Below, one piece after another: positions 8,655 through 21,500 of a stretch of 64,000 nt of DNA. The notes beneath the pieces are model-generated. The model had not been told where the DNA came from. It saw only the letters and a program-made list of their open reading frames with translations, and searched no databases. This DNA comes from CAVVSQ01 sp963848825 (GTDB taxonomy: Bacteria > Planctomycetota > Planctomycetia > Gemmatales > Gemmataceae): the NCBI GenBank assembly GCA_963848825.1, contig CAWKFA010000014.1:62001-126000 (forward strand), given 5' to 3'. The number at the start of each line of letters is the position of its first letter. Within the stretch, counting starts at the first letter, position 1. The position numbers and the translations under genes were made by a program.

Positions 8655-8950
8655 TGATGTCGCCCAGCGGTAACCTGGGTGAGCTGGAAAAAATGTGAAT
8701 TAAACGAGAAATTTATTGACATTGAATGAAAATAGAGCAGCATACACCCCTAACTCGATGGTCTTCAAGCGTTATCTAAGGACAAACCGCGTTTACGCGC
8801 AGGTTTCTTGCTTAGGATCAATTTGTATTGGCAGGCTCATCGTTCGAACGCATTTTCTAAATTCCATGAGTTAACGGCTGGTATGCATCATTAAGCGATA
8901 CTTCGCCTCTATTACTGTACATTTGTTTATGACAACGGATGAACTCAAAT
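8655..8950. other. AT-rich leader before giant gene 1
   Basis: There are no genes here. The stretch is clearly richer in A+T than its surroundings and leads into giant gene 1, so it is the likely promoter region. A TTGACA at 8716-8721 is the only -35-like box noticed. No good -10 box sits at the standard distance. Confidence 0.4.
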
Positions 8951-9553
8951 ATGAAGAACACTTGGTGGAGGTGGTTGGCAGGCCGAATCATGCGGGTTAC
9001 GCCGCCGCGAGGGATGGTCCAGAGGTACACGGTCAGGCCCATCAGTGCGGCACTCCGCATTGAGGAGTTGGAAGCCCGCGTAGTCCCCAGCGCGTCAGCC
9101 TCGGTCACGGGGCTGCACAGTGTCCTCTTCACCGCGGGAACCGGCGACGTTGCAGACACAGTCTATTTGACGGGGACCAACGGCAACCTGTCCTGGGGAA
9201 CGGCGCTGGCGGGACCCTACACCCCCCTGGCCGGATTCACGTTCGCGGTTGGCAGCACCATAACCGCAAACATCAACGGGGACGGGACGCTATACCTGGA
9301 AACGATCGACCACGCCGCCGGCACGTTCACGAGCTCCGGAACGCTGCGGGTAGACGCGACCGTTGCTAGCGGCACCGACACGAGCGGTACCTTTGAGTCA
9401 CTCACGCTAAACGCCCCGACCATCACCGTCACGAGCAGCGCCCAGATTCTCGGAGATTCCGGTAGTAGCTCTCTCACGCACGGTGACATTACGTTGGCCG
9501 CCTCGATTTCCAAAACCGCTAACAGCGCTCAGGGCAGGCGCAAATCACGGTAA
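8951..9553 (+). CDS. Giant 1, segment 1: export leader and first beta strands
   Basis: The first 45 residues are Trp-rich then Arg-rich (WWRWLAGRI, PPRGMVQRYTVRP) and end in LRIEELEARVVPS. The rest is a low-complexity Thr/Ser/Gly/Ala beta region. The frame ends early at 9551 because of a missing G at 9532-9534. The protein continues in two short frames (about 9535-9812 and 9813-9960) before returning to this frame. Confidence 0.75.
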   Translation: MKNTWWRWLAGRIMRVTPPRGMVQRYTVRPISAALRIEELEARVVPSASASVTGLHSVLFTAGTGDVADTVYLTGTNGNLSWGTALAGPYTPLAGFTFAVGSTITANINGDGTLYLETIDHAAGTFTSSGTLRVDATVASGTDTSGTFESLTLNAPTITVTSSAQILGDSGSSSLTHGDITLAASISKTANSAQGRRKSR

Positions 9554-12500
9554 CCGGCGCCACGATACGAGGCGGCAGCATCTCCATCACGGCCCTGTCA
9601 ACCTTGAATACCTCGGCCGATCTGGGCCTGGGCGCGAGCGGCGCGGATGCGGGCCTCATCAATGCCGGTTCACAGGCCACCGTTTCCGTGACGGCCGGCT
9701 CGGCACTGAGCGCCGCCGGCGACCTGACGATATCGTCCACTTCCATGGCGACCGCGACCGCGACGGCGTGCGCCAATCCATCCGGTATCAGCACGAACCT
9801 CCATGCCGACGGGCGCTGGCCACAAATACGGTTGCCAGTTCCGCGACCACCAATGTTTCAGGCGGCACGACCCGACTATCGGCCACGGGAACGTTCACCG
9901 TCTCGGCCAGCAACACTGCCATGGTGACAACCACTGCTGACGGCCTAGGCGCGGGACCGGGGGCGTCGGCGCTGCCATTGCCGTTGCGAAACTCACCGGC
10001 GACACCACGGCCTCCATCGACACCGGCGTGACCGCGACTGCCGGCACTATCAGCGTCAAAGCCACGTCCACGCGGACCGTGGTCACGTCCGCCACGTCGA
10101 CGGCTGGCGGTGCCGACCCCAGCACTCCCAACCCGGAGGTTCAAGCAGATTCGCAGGGCAAGGCCAAAACCAGCAAAGGGCCCATCGGTGTGGCGGGCGC
10201 CTTGGCCGTCAACGACGTGAAGGGAAACACCCAGGCTTACGTTGCCACCGGCACCCTGACGTCAAGCGGCGGACCGATCAACATCGCCTCCACTTCCGCC
10301 AACACTTCGACGACCAATGCCGACGGCAGTCCAACGAGCAGCGGCACCAGCAGCGGCGTCGGTGTTGCCGTGGCGGTCAACATTGTAAACGTCGATAACA
10401 AAGCCTATGTCGACGGCACGACCGTGCTGACATCCCCAGCGGTCACGGTCCAGGCTGCAATGCCCTCCGCCTCGTCAAGCAACACTTTTAACGCCATTGC
10501 CAAATCCGGCGCGGGCAACCCCACCAATGTCGGCCTGGCGGGCGCCGTGGCGGTAAACGTGGTCAGCAATACGAGTGAGGCGCTGCTCAATGCGACGGGC
10601 GCCCTGACGTTGGTGCTGCCCCCCAGTAATGTGGGCCCGGATATCAGTTTCAGCGCGCTCAACAACGCCACCAACACGGCTTCGGCAACGGCGACCACCG
10701 GTGGCGGCAGCACCGGGGTGGGCGCTTCCGTGGCTGTCAACGTCGCCACCAACACGGCTGACGCGCGAATTCTTGACGGCGCCTCACTGACCGGTACGCG
10801 AAACCTCTCGTTAACCGCCACCAGCAACGACCCGGCGACAACCACCGTCACGGCTGGCGCCGCGGCCACGTCCGGCACGGGCGTGGGAGCATCAGCGGCG
10901 ATCGGCGTGGTCAACAGTGAATCTTCGGCTACCATCGGCACTTCCGCGGGCACGCTGACCACAAGCGGCTTTGTGATGATGAGTGCCACGCACACGGGGA
11001 GCAGCAATACCAGCGCCGATGCGTCGGCTGCGGGGAGCAAGGCCGCCATCGGCGCCGCTGTGGCGGTGAATGTCGAGTCGGAGACGAGTACGGCGACCAC
11101 GAAGCGTAGTATCAATGCCGGCGGCTACGTGACGATCATGGCGGACAATGCCGGGGCCGGCACGGCCGATGCGAAGGCGGGGGCCCAGGGTGCGGACGCG
11201 GCGGCCAGTTCCGCGGACGCGCCGAAGACGGGGGAAGCGAGTACGGCGGACAACCAGGTGGGCGATCAGTTGGACCTGGCCAGTTCGGAAGCGCCGAGCG
11301 ATCCCGACGCCGCCAACGCGAAAACGGCGAAGCCGTCAGCCAAGACCAGCAAGGGCCAGCTTAACGTGGCGGGTGCCATCGGCGTGAACGTGGAGACGTC
11401 ATCGGCGCAAGCCTCGATACCGAATGGGCTGACCATCACGGCGACAGGCCTGCTGACGGTGCATACGTCCAATGACACGGACGGGTTGGCCAAGGGGGAC
11501 GGCAGCGCAACGGCGGGAGCGAACACGAGCAGCACGTCGGTGGGTGTGGGCATAGCGATTAACTACGTGCGCCGACCAACCAGGCGACCATCGGCAACGG
11601 CACCATTACCAGCCAGGGTTTGACCGTCGAAGCGTCATGAACACGACGGCTCCAGGCGACACGGATCAGGGGACGAGCAACTTCACGGCGATGGCGGTCT
11701 CGGGAGCGAGCGGTGCAGGCGGCACCAGCGGAGCCGGGGCGTTGGCGCTGAACATCGTGACCAACACCAGCCAGTGCGAAGTTCGCCCACTGCCCAGGTG
11801 ACGGTGAATCAGGGCGGCAGCGCTGGTGACGTGGCGCTGACAGCAGCCAACACCTCGACAACCACGGCGACAGCGACATCGCAGGCCAGTGGCAAGACAG
11901 GCATCGGCGCCTCGGTGGCACTAAACATCATCACCAACAATGCGGATGCGCAGATCCTGGACGGTGCCACGTTGACGGGAGCGCACAATGTGACGCTGAG
12001 CGCTACCAGCGCCAACCCGACGACAACGACGGTCGCGGCTGGCGGAACTGCCACGAGCGGTACGGGGGTGGGAGCATCGGCGGCGATCGGCGTGGTCAAC
12101 AGTGAATCCGCCGCCAGCTTGGGAACGTCCACCGGTACGCTGACCACGACCGGATTTGTGATGATGAGTGCCACGCACACGGGGAGCGGCAATACCAGTG
12201 CCGACGCCTCCGCCGGCGACAGCAAGGCCGCCATCGGCGCCGCTGTGGCGGTGAATGTCGAGTCGGAGACGAGTACGGCGACCACGAAGCGTAGTATCAA
12301 TGCCGGCGGCTACGTGACGATCATGGCGGACAACGCCGGGGCCGGCACGGCCGATGCGAAGGCGGGGGCCCAGGGAGCGGACGCGGCAGCCAGTTCCGCG
12401 GACGCTCCGAAGACCGGGGAAGCCAGCACGGCAGACAACCAAGTGGGCGATCAGTTGGATTTGGCCAGTTCGGAAGCGCCGAGCGACCCCGACGCCGCCA

Positions 12501-15500
12501 ACGCGAAAACGGCGAAGCCGTCAGCCAAGACCAGCAAGGGCCAGCTTAACGTGGCGGGGGCCATCGGCGTGAACGTGGAGACGTCATCGGCCAATGCCTC
12601 AATCCCGAATGGGCTGACAATCACGGCGACTGGCCTGCTTACCGTGCATACGTCCAATGACACGGATGGGTTGGCCAAGGGGGACGGCAGCGCGACGGCG
12701 GGAGCGAACACGAGCAGCACGTCGGTGGGTGTGGGCATAGCGATTAACTACGTGCGCGCGACCAACCAGGCAACGGTCGGCAACGGCACCATTACCAGCC
12801 AGGGTTTGACCGTCGAAGCGCTCATGAACACGACGGCTCCGGGCGACACGGATCAGGGGACGAGCAACTTCACGGCGATGGCGGTCTCGGGAGCGAGCGG
12901 TGCAGGCGGCACCAATGGAGCCGGGGCGTTGGCGCTGAATATCGTGACCAACACCAGCCAGGCGCAAGTGGCGCCCACTGCCCAGGTGACGGTGAACCAC
13001 GGCGGCAGCGCTGGTGATGTGGCGCTGACAGCAGCCAACACCTCGACAACCACGGCGACCGCGACATCGCAGGCCAGTGGCAAGACAGGCATTGGCGCCT
13101 CGGTGGCACTAAACATCATCACGAACAATGCGGATGCGCAGATCCTGGACGGTGCCACGTTGACGGGAGCGCACAATGTGACGCTGAGCGCGACCAGGCC
13201 AACCCGACGACAACGACGGTCGCGGCTGGCGGAACTGCCACGAGCGGTACGGGGGTGGGAGCATCGGCGGCGATCGGCGTGGTCAACAGTGAATCCACCG
13301 CCAGCTTGGGAACGTCCACCGGCACGCTGACCACGACCGGATTTGTGATGATAGGTGCCACGCACTCGGGGAGCGGCAATACCAGTGCCGACGCCTCCGC
13401 CGGCGGCAGCAAGGCCGCCATCGGCGCCGCTGTGGCGGTGAATGTCGAGTCGGAGACGAGTACGGCGACCACGAAGCGTAGTATCAATGCCGGCGGCTAC
13501 GTGACGATCATGGCGGACAACGCCGGGGCCGGCACGGCCGATGCGAAGGCGGGGGCCCAGGGTGCGGACGCGGCGGCCAGTTCCGCGGACGCGCCGAAGA
13601 CGGGCGAAGCGAGTACGGCGGACAACCAGGTGGGCGATCAGTTGGATTTGGCCAGTTCGGAAGCGCCGAGCGACCCCGACGCCGCCAACGCGAAAACGGC
13701 GAAGCCGTCAGCCAAGACCAGCAAGGGTCAGCTTAACGTGGCGGGGGCCATCGGCGTGAACGTGGAGACGTCGTCGGCGCAAGCCTCGATACCAAATGGG
13801 CTGACCATCACGGCGACTGGCTTGCTTACCGTGCATACGTCCAACGACACGGATGGGTTGGCCAAGGGGGACGGCAGCGCGACGGCGGGAGCGAACACGA
13901 GCAGCACGTCGGTGGGTGTGGGCATAGCGATTAACTACGTGCGCGCGACCAACCAGGCAACGGTCGGCAATGGCTCCGTTTCCTCGCAGGGTTTGACCGT
14001 CGAAGCGCTCGATGAACACGACGGCTCCAGGCGACACGGATCAGGGGACGAGCAACTTCACGGCGATGGCGGTCTCGGGAGCGAGCGGTTCGGGCGGCAC
14101 CAGTGGAGCCGGGGCGTTGGCGCTGAATATCGTGACCAACACCAGCCAGGCGCAAGTTGCGCCCACTGCCCAGGTGACGGTGAACCACGGCGGCAGCGCT
14201 GGTGACGTGGCGCTGACAGCAGCCAACACCTCGACAACCACGGCGACAGCGACATCGCAGGCCAGTGGCAAGACAGGCATCGGCGCCTCGGTGGCACTAA
14301 ACATCATCACGAACAATGCGGATGCGCAGATCCTGGACGGTGCCACGTTGACGGGAGCGCACAATGTGACGCTGAGCGCTACCAGCGCCAACCCGACGAC
14401 AACGACGGTCGCGGCTGGCGGAACTGCCACGAGCGGTACGGGCGTGGGAGCATCGGCGGCGATCGGCGTGGTCAACAGTGAATCCACCGCCAGCTTGGGA
14501 ACTTCCGCGGGCACGCTGACCACGACTGGCTTTGTGATGATGAGTGCCACACACACGGGGAGCAGCAATACCAGTGCCGACGCCTCCGCCGGCGGCAGCA
14601 AGGCCGCCATCGGCGCCGCTGTGGCGGTGAATGTCGAGTCGGAGACGAGTACGGCGACCACGAAGCGTAGTATCAATGCCGGCGGCTACGTGACGATCAT
14701 GGCGGACAACGCCGGGGCTGGCACGGCCAACGCCAAGGCGGGTTCGCAGGGGGCGGACGCCGGTGCCAGTTCTCCAGACGCCCCGAAGACTGGGGAAGCG
14801 AGCACGGCGGACAACCAGGTTGGCGATCAGTTGGACCTGGCCAGTTCGGAAGCTCCCAGTAATCCGGACGCCGCCAACGCGAAAACGTCGAAGCCATCGG
14901 CGAAGACCAGCAAAAGCCAGCTCAACATCGCGGGTGCTATCGGCGTGAACGTGGAGACCTCGTCGGCCAATGCCTCGATACCAAATGGGCTGACCATCAC
15001 GGCGACTGGCCTGCTGACGGTGCATTCGTCCAACGATACGGACGCGTTGGCCAAGGGAGACGGCAGCGCAGTAGCGAACCCGACGACCACTTTGGCTGCG
15101 GCCATCGCTGATGCCACTGCCATGTCGATCACCGTGGCCAGTGCGGCGCTGTTCCCATCCAGTGGACAGTTTGTGATCCAAATCGGCAGCGAACAGATGC
15201 TGGTGACGGGCGGTCAAGGGACAACCACGTGGATGGTGACGCGTGGCCACAACGGCAGCACAGCGGTGGCACATGACCTGAATGACAGCGTCAGCGAAAC
15301 CTCGACTGCCAAAACCACCACCGTCGGTGTGGGTGTGGCAATCAACGTGGTGACGGCCACCAACCAGGCAACGGTCGGCAACGGCACCATTGCCAGCCAG
15401 GGTTTGACCGTCGAAGCGCTCATGAACACGACGGCTCCAGGCGACACGGATCAGGGGACGAGCAACTTCACGGCGATGGCGGTCTCGGGAGCGAGCGGTT

Positions 15501-18500
15501 CGGGCGGCACCAGTGGAGCCGGGGCGTTGGCGCTGAATATCGTGACCAACACCAGCCAGGCGCAAGTGGCGCCCACTGCCCAGGTGACGGTGAACCAGGG
15601 CGGCAGCGCTGGTGACGTGGCGCTGACAGCAGCCAACACCTCGACAACCACGGCGACCGCGACATCGCAGGCCAGTGGCAAGACCGGCATCGGCGCCTCG
15701 GTGGCACTAAACATCATCACGAACAATGCGGATGCGCAGATCCTGGACGGTGCCACGTTGACGGGAGCGCACAATGTGACGCTGAGCGCTACCAGCGCCA
15801 ACCCGACGACAACGACGGTCGCGGCTGGCGGAACGGCCACGAGCGGTACGGGCGTGGGAGCATCGGCGGCGATCGGCGTGGTCAACAGTGAGTCCACCGC
15901 CAGCTTGGGAACGTCCACCGGCACGCTGACCACGACCGGATTTGTGATGATAGGTGCCACGCACTCGGGGAGCGGCAATACCAGTGCCGACGCCTCCGCC
16001 GGCGGCAGCAAGGCTGCCATCGGCGCCGCTGTGGCGGTGAATGTCGAGTCGGAGACGAGTACGGCGACCACGAAGCGTAGTATCAATGCGGGCGGCTACG
16101 TGACGATCATGGCGGACAATGCCGGGGCCGGCACGGCTAACGCGAAGGCGGGGGCCCAGGGTGCGGACGCGGCGGCCAATTCCGCGGACGCGCCGAAGAC
16201 GGGGGAAGCGAGTACGGCAGACAATCAGGTGGGCGATCAGTTGGACCTGGCCAGTTCGGAAGCGCCGAGCGACCCCGACGCCGCCAACGCGAAAACGGCG
16301 AAGCCGTCAGCCAAGACCAGCAAGGGTCAGCTTAACGTGGCGGGGGCCATCGGCGTGAACGTGGAGACGTCGTCGGCGCAAGCCTCGATACCAAATGGGC
16401 TGACCATCACGGCGACTGGCTTGCTTACCGTGCATACGTCCAACGACACGGATGGGTTGGCCAAGGGGGACGGCAGCGCGACGGCGGGAGCGAACACGAG
16501 CAGCACGTCGGTGGGTGTGGGCATAGCGATTAACTACGTGCGCGCGACCAACCAGGCAACGGTCGGCAATGGCTCCGTTTCCTCGCAGGGTTTGACCGTC
16601 GAAGCGCTCATGAACACCACAGCTCCGGGAGATACGGACCAGGGGACGAGCAACTTCACGGCGATGGCGGTCTCGGGAGCGAGCGGTTCGGGCGGCACCA
16701 GTGGAGCCGGGGCGTTGGCGCTGAACATCGTGACCAACACCAGCCAGGCGCAAGTTGCGCCCACTGCCCAGGTGACGGTGAACCAGGGCGGCAGCGCTGG
16801 TGACGTGGCGCTGACAGCAGCCAACACCTCGACAACCACGGCGACAGCGACATCGCAGGCCAGCGGCAAGACAGGCATTGGCGCCTCGGTGGCACTAAAC
16901 ATCATCACAAACAATGCGGATGCGCAGATCCTGGACGGTGCCACGTTGACGGGAGCGCACAATGTGACACTGAGCGCTACCAGCGCCAACCCGACGACAA
17001 CGACGACGACAGCCGGTGGAGCGGCGACGGCGGGCGCGAGTGTGGGTGCGTCGGCGGCAGTCGGCGTGGTCAATAGTGAGTCCTCGGCCACGCTTGGTAC
17101 GTCCGCCGGGACACTGACAACAACTGGTTTTATCACGGTGACGGCAACGCACACCGGTAGCAGTAATGCCAGCGCCGATGGGTCGGCCAAGGGTGGGAAT
17201 AACGCTGTCGGGGCCGCTATCGCCGTCAACGTCGAGCACGAGACCAGCACGGCGACCACCAATCGCGACATCAACGCCGGCGGCTTGGTCACCTTCGAGG
17301 CAGATAATGCCGCCGCCGGCGCTGCCAGCGCCACGGCCAGCGTGGGTGGAGCCGACGGGACGAGCGGCTCCGCCGACGCACCCAACGGTTCCGAGGATAG
17401 CTCCGCGGACAGCCAGACCAGCGACCAGTTGACCCTGGCAAGCCAGGAGGCCCCCAGCAACCCTGACGCCGCCAACGCCAATAGCTCCAAGCCGAGCGCC
17501 AAGTCCAGTAGTTCCACCGGAGGCAAACTGGGACTTGCGGCGGCGCTTGGCGTCAACCTTGTCTGGTCCACTGCCCAGGCAACCGTTCCAGCCGGCCGAA
17601 CCGTCACGGCGCAGGGCCTGGTCACGATCAGCGCCAGCAACGACACCGACGCCGCGGCCTCGGGCGACGGGACGCAGGTGGGCGGCAAGACGGCGCCCAA
17701 ATATGGCGTTGGCGTTGGCGCGGCTGTCAACTACGTGGTCGCGTTAAATCAGGCCATCATTGGCAGCGGCGCCCAGGTCACTGGGCAGGGCGTAACCGTC
17801 CAGGCGCTCGCGAACCATAACGGAACGGGCACCGACGCGGACTCTCCTCCCGGCGTTGCCGACGGTACGGACACCTTCCGTGCCACCGCCGTTTCCGGGG
17901 CAGGCGGGCAGAGTTTCGGAGTCGCCGGCTCCCTGGCGCTGAACCTGGTTACCAATAAGAACGAGGCACTCGTCAATGCCGCCTCCACGGGCACACAGAC
18001 CTTGGTTGCTCTGGGCAGTGGCGACCTGACGCTCACGGCCGAGAACGTGTCCACCGTCACGGCCAACGCCACCGCGGCGCAGTCGGGTGGCAAGATCGGT
18101 ATCGGCGCGGTCATCTCGGTCAACGTCGCCACGAATACGGCCCACGCTCAGATTGGGGATGGCGTACAAATAACTGGCGGGAATAATGCCCTCTTGACGG
18201 CTAACTCCAACCAGACGACTTCGACCACCACCAAGGGCGGTTCCCAAGCCTCCGGCAGCCTGGCCTTCACTCCGTCCATCGCCGTGGCGGTGACCAGCAA
18301 CGATGCGATGGCCAGCCTGGGCGCCGGCAATGGCCTTACCCTCCCGGGCAAACTCACAATCTCGGCAACGCACAGCGGAACGACGACGGCAATGGCCGAG
18401 GGCGCGACCCACGCCAGCGGTAAGGCGGGCATCGGTGTGTCTTTGGCCCTTAATGTCAGCAATGATGCCGCCAGCGCGAACCTTGGGCGCAGCGTGACGA

Positions 18501-21500
18501 CCACGGGTACGGGTGCCGCGAGCGCCGCCAGCATCTCGGCGTCGAACGCGGCGTCCTTTCTTGCCAACGGCGTGGCCAGTGAAGGTGGCGCATCGCCGGA
18601 CTCGGAGAAGGGGGCGGGCACAGGAGATAAGGGAGCGGACGCGGATGCCCAGGAACAGGCCAAGTTCGCCGAAACTGAGCCCGGCGCCCCGGCACCTGCT
18701 GCCGCCGCGCCTGCGGACCCGAGTGATCCGGGAAATACTTCTGGTGTACTCTCGCAATCGGACGCGCTCGATGAGAACGCCAAGCCGAGCGATTCTTCCA
18801 CAAGCGCCGATGGTGAGAGCACGTCGCAAGGTGGCGGTGCCGGTGGCATGAAAAGTACCACTGTCGGTGTCGCGGCCGCGGTCGGCATCAACGTCGCCAC
18901 GTCAAGCAGCACAGCCACCGTCGCCGACAACGTCCACCTCATCGCCGGGGGCACCCTCGCCCTCATGTCCACCAACGGAACCAGCGCGGGTGCCTCGGCC
19001 CTGGGTACCGCCGTAAGCTCCACGCAAAAAAACTCCGTGGCCGCCGCGGTGAGCATCAACGTCGTTAGCGTGACCAACCACGCCAGCGCCGGCAACAATG
19101 TCACCCTCCAGGGGAGCAGCATCACGATCACCGCGCTCGAGCCCGTCGTGGCGAATGCTAGCCAGTCCGATGATTTCCGCACCTGGGCGATCTCTGGGTC
19201 CGGCGGCCAAAACAACGCTTTGGCAGGTTCCTTCGGCATCAATGTGATCAACTTCGGCAGTACTGCCGGCACGCAGGCTTCGATCGGCAGTGGCGGCACC
19301 GTCACGTCAGGCGGCGCCATCACGATCGAGGCCGCCGACGCACTGGTCCTGCGCAATATCGACGGCTCGGCGGCGTTTGGCGGGAGTAACCTCGGCGTGG
19401 GTCTTTCCTTTGGCGTCAACGTCGTCCGACATCAAACTACCGCCTTTATCGGTTCCAACACCAAAGCTGATGCTCCGGACGCCCTCACGGTCCAGGCCAC
19501 GGCTTCCATCCTGCCCGCCCACCTCGTGCTGCCATGGGAGACGGCCGTGTTCACGAGCCTTGGCCTGGGCATTAATGTGACCAGTCTGCCCATCGAACCG
19601 ACGATAGTCGCGGTGGCGGGGGCAGTGTCCGGTTCCACGAGTGTCGGCGGCTCGGTGGCTGTCAACGTCTTCTTCGAGCAGACGATTGCCTACATTGGCA
19701 GTTCGGCCCGGATTAACCAAAATGCCAGTATCACCGGTCAATCCGACCAGAGCGTGACAGTGCTGGCTGCGGATGACCTAACGATCATCGATGGCGCCGG
19801 GGGACTTTCGGGCGGAGCGGAGACAGGCATTGGCCTCGGGCTCGATGTGGGCGTCCTCCTCCGTGATACGGAAGCCTATATCGGCAGTTCGGCCAAGGTC
19901 AACGCCGTGAGCACAATCAGCGTCACGGCTCCCATCACGGAGAACATCACGTCCCTGGCCGCGGAAGTGTCGGCTGGCGGCGACACCGGCGTCGCGGGGG
20001 CCATCTCCGTCTATGTTCTGCCATCCTCAAACCTGGACCAGGCCCACATCGATAATGGGGCCACGGTTGTAGCTGGCGGCAATATGACCTTGTCCGCCGG
20101 TTTCTCGTCCGCAAATCCCGAAACTATTTATCTCATCGCCGGGAGCCTTGGGGCGGGTGGCGACGCCGGTGTCGGCATCTCCAACACCACGTTGGTCAAA
20201 AATGAGACCGTCGAGGCCACGATTGGAACAGGGGTCACGATCGGCAGTGCGGGGCTGTCCTTGAGGGCGGCAATGCCGGAGAACATCACGACCATCGCTG
20301 TCGCCGGCGCCGGCGGTGGCGATGCGGGCGTTGCCGGATCGGCCACCATCAACGTCTGGCACGATATCGTCGAGGCCACCATCGGCGGTGGTGGTACGCA
20401 GGTTACGGCGACCGGCAGCATCAGCCTGTTGGCGTCCGACACGACCACCATGCTCAGTACCGCGGGAGCTCTCGCCGGCGGCGGCGATGCCGGCGTTGGC
20501 GCCGGTGTGGACGTAGGCGTCATCACCAAGGATACGGAGGCCTATATCGGTACCGCTACCGTCAATGCGGCCGGCGATGTGACCGTACAGGCGGTGTCCA
20601 ACGAGGCCATCACCTCCTTGGTAGCAACCGCTGCCGTGGGCGGTTCAGCCGGGCTCGCTGGTTCGGTAGGCGTTTACGTTGTGGATGTTACCACCCGATC
20701 CTTCATCGGACTGGATCCAGGCGACCCGAAGGCCGTGGCGGGAATAACCAGCGTTACAGCCCAGGGCAATGTCAAGGTCGCGGCCACGGAAGCGACCAAG
20801 CTGCTGGGCATCGATGGAAGTCTATCGGCCGCCGGATCCGTGGCCGCCGGCGCCGCGGCGGCCGTGCCAATCATGGATAAAAGGACCGAGGCATTTTTGG
20901 GAGCGAACGCCAACGTCACCGCGCTGGGTCTTGGCGGCGCGATGACTGCCGCCAACGGCCATTTCAATATCGGTTCCGGCGCCTACCAGACGATTAACGA
21001 GAAAGGCAAGGGCGGCGATGTTACCCAAAAATCGGTAGGCCCGGACGCTTCAGGGCGCAATCCCTGCCCGACGCCGGATCGGCGCCGTTGGCCAACACTC
21101 GGCTCAGCAACGCGCGCACCGCCACGCCGGCTACCACGAGCCTGCACGGCGTCGCCGTCTCGGCGACGAATCAAGACGACGTCCAAATCATCAGCGGCAG
21201 CGGCGGGGCCAGCGGCGTCGTTGCGGTGAACATCAGCGGGGCGGTCAATGTGCTCACCACCCACACCTCCGCTTACATCGCGGGAGGAGCCAGTGTCAAT
21301 AATGCCAACAACAACGCCGGCGCTGGCGCCAGCCAGGCGGTTTTGGTCGCCGCCGGAGACGACTACTCTTCGTTGGCCATCTCGCTGGGATTCAGCGCCG
21401 CCGGCGAAGTCGCTGTCACGCCGGACGCCGCGGTACTCGTCGTGAAAAACACGACCCAGGCCCATATCGACGACGGCGCTCTCGTAAATGCCAGACAGGA

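Larger units (their letters stand above)
10864..17010 (+). repeat. 1188-bp tandem repeat, five near-identical units
   Basis: The anchor GACGATCATG occurs at 11131, 12316, 13503, 14692 and 16102. Spacings are 1185, 1187, 1189 and 1410 nt. The first three depart from 1188 (396 codons) by exactly the indels that break the frame, and the last contains the inserted domain. Long stretches are identical between units at the DNA level, so the copies are recent or kept alike by recombination. A diverged sixth unit follows, and a diverged one precedes. Confidence 0.9.
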
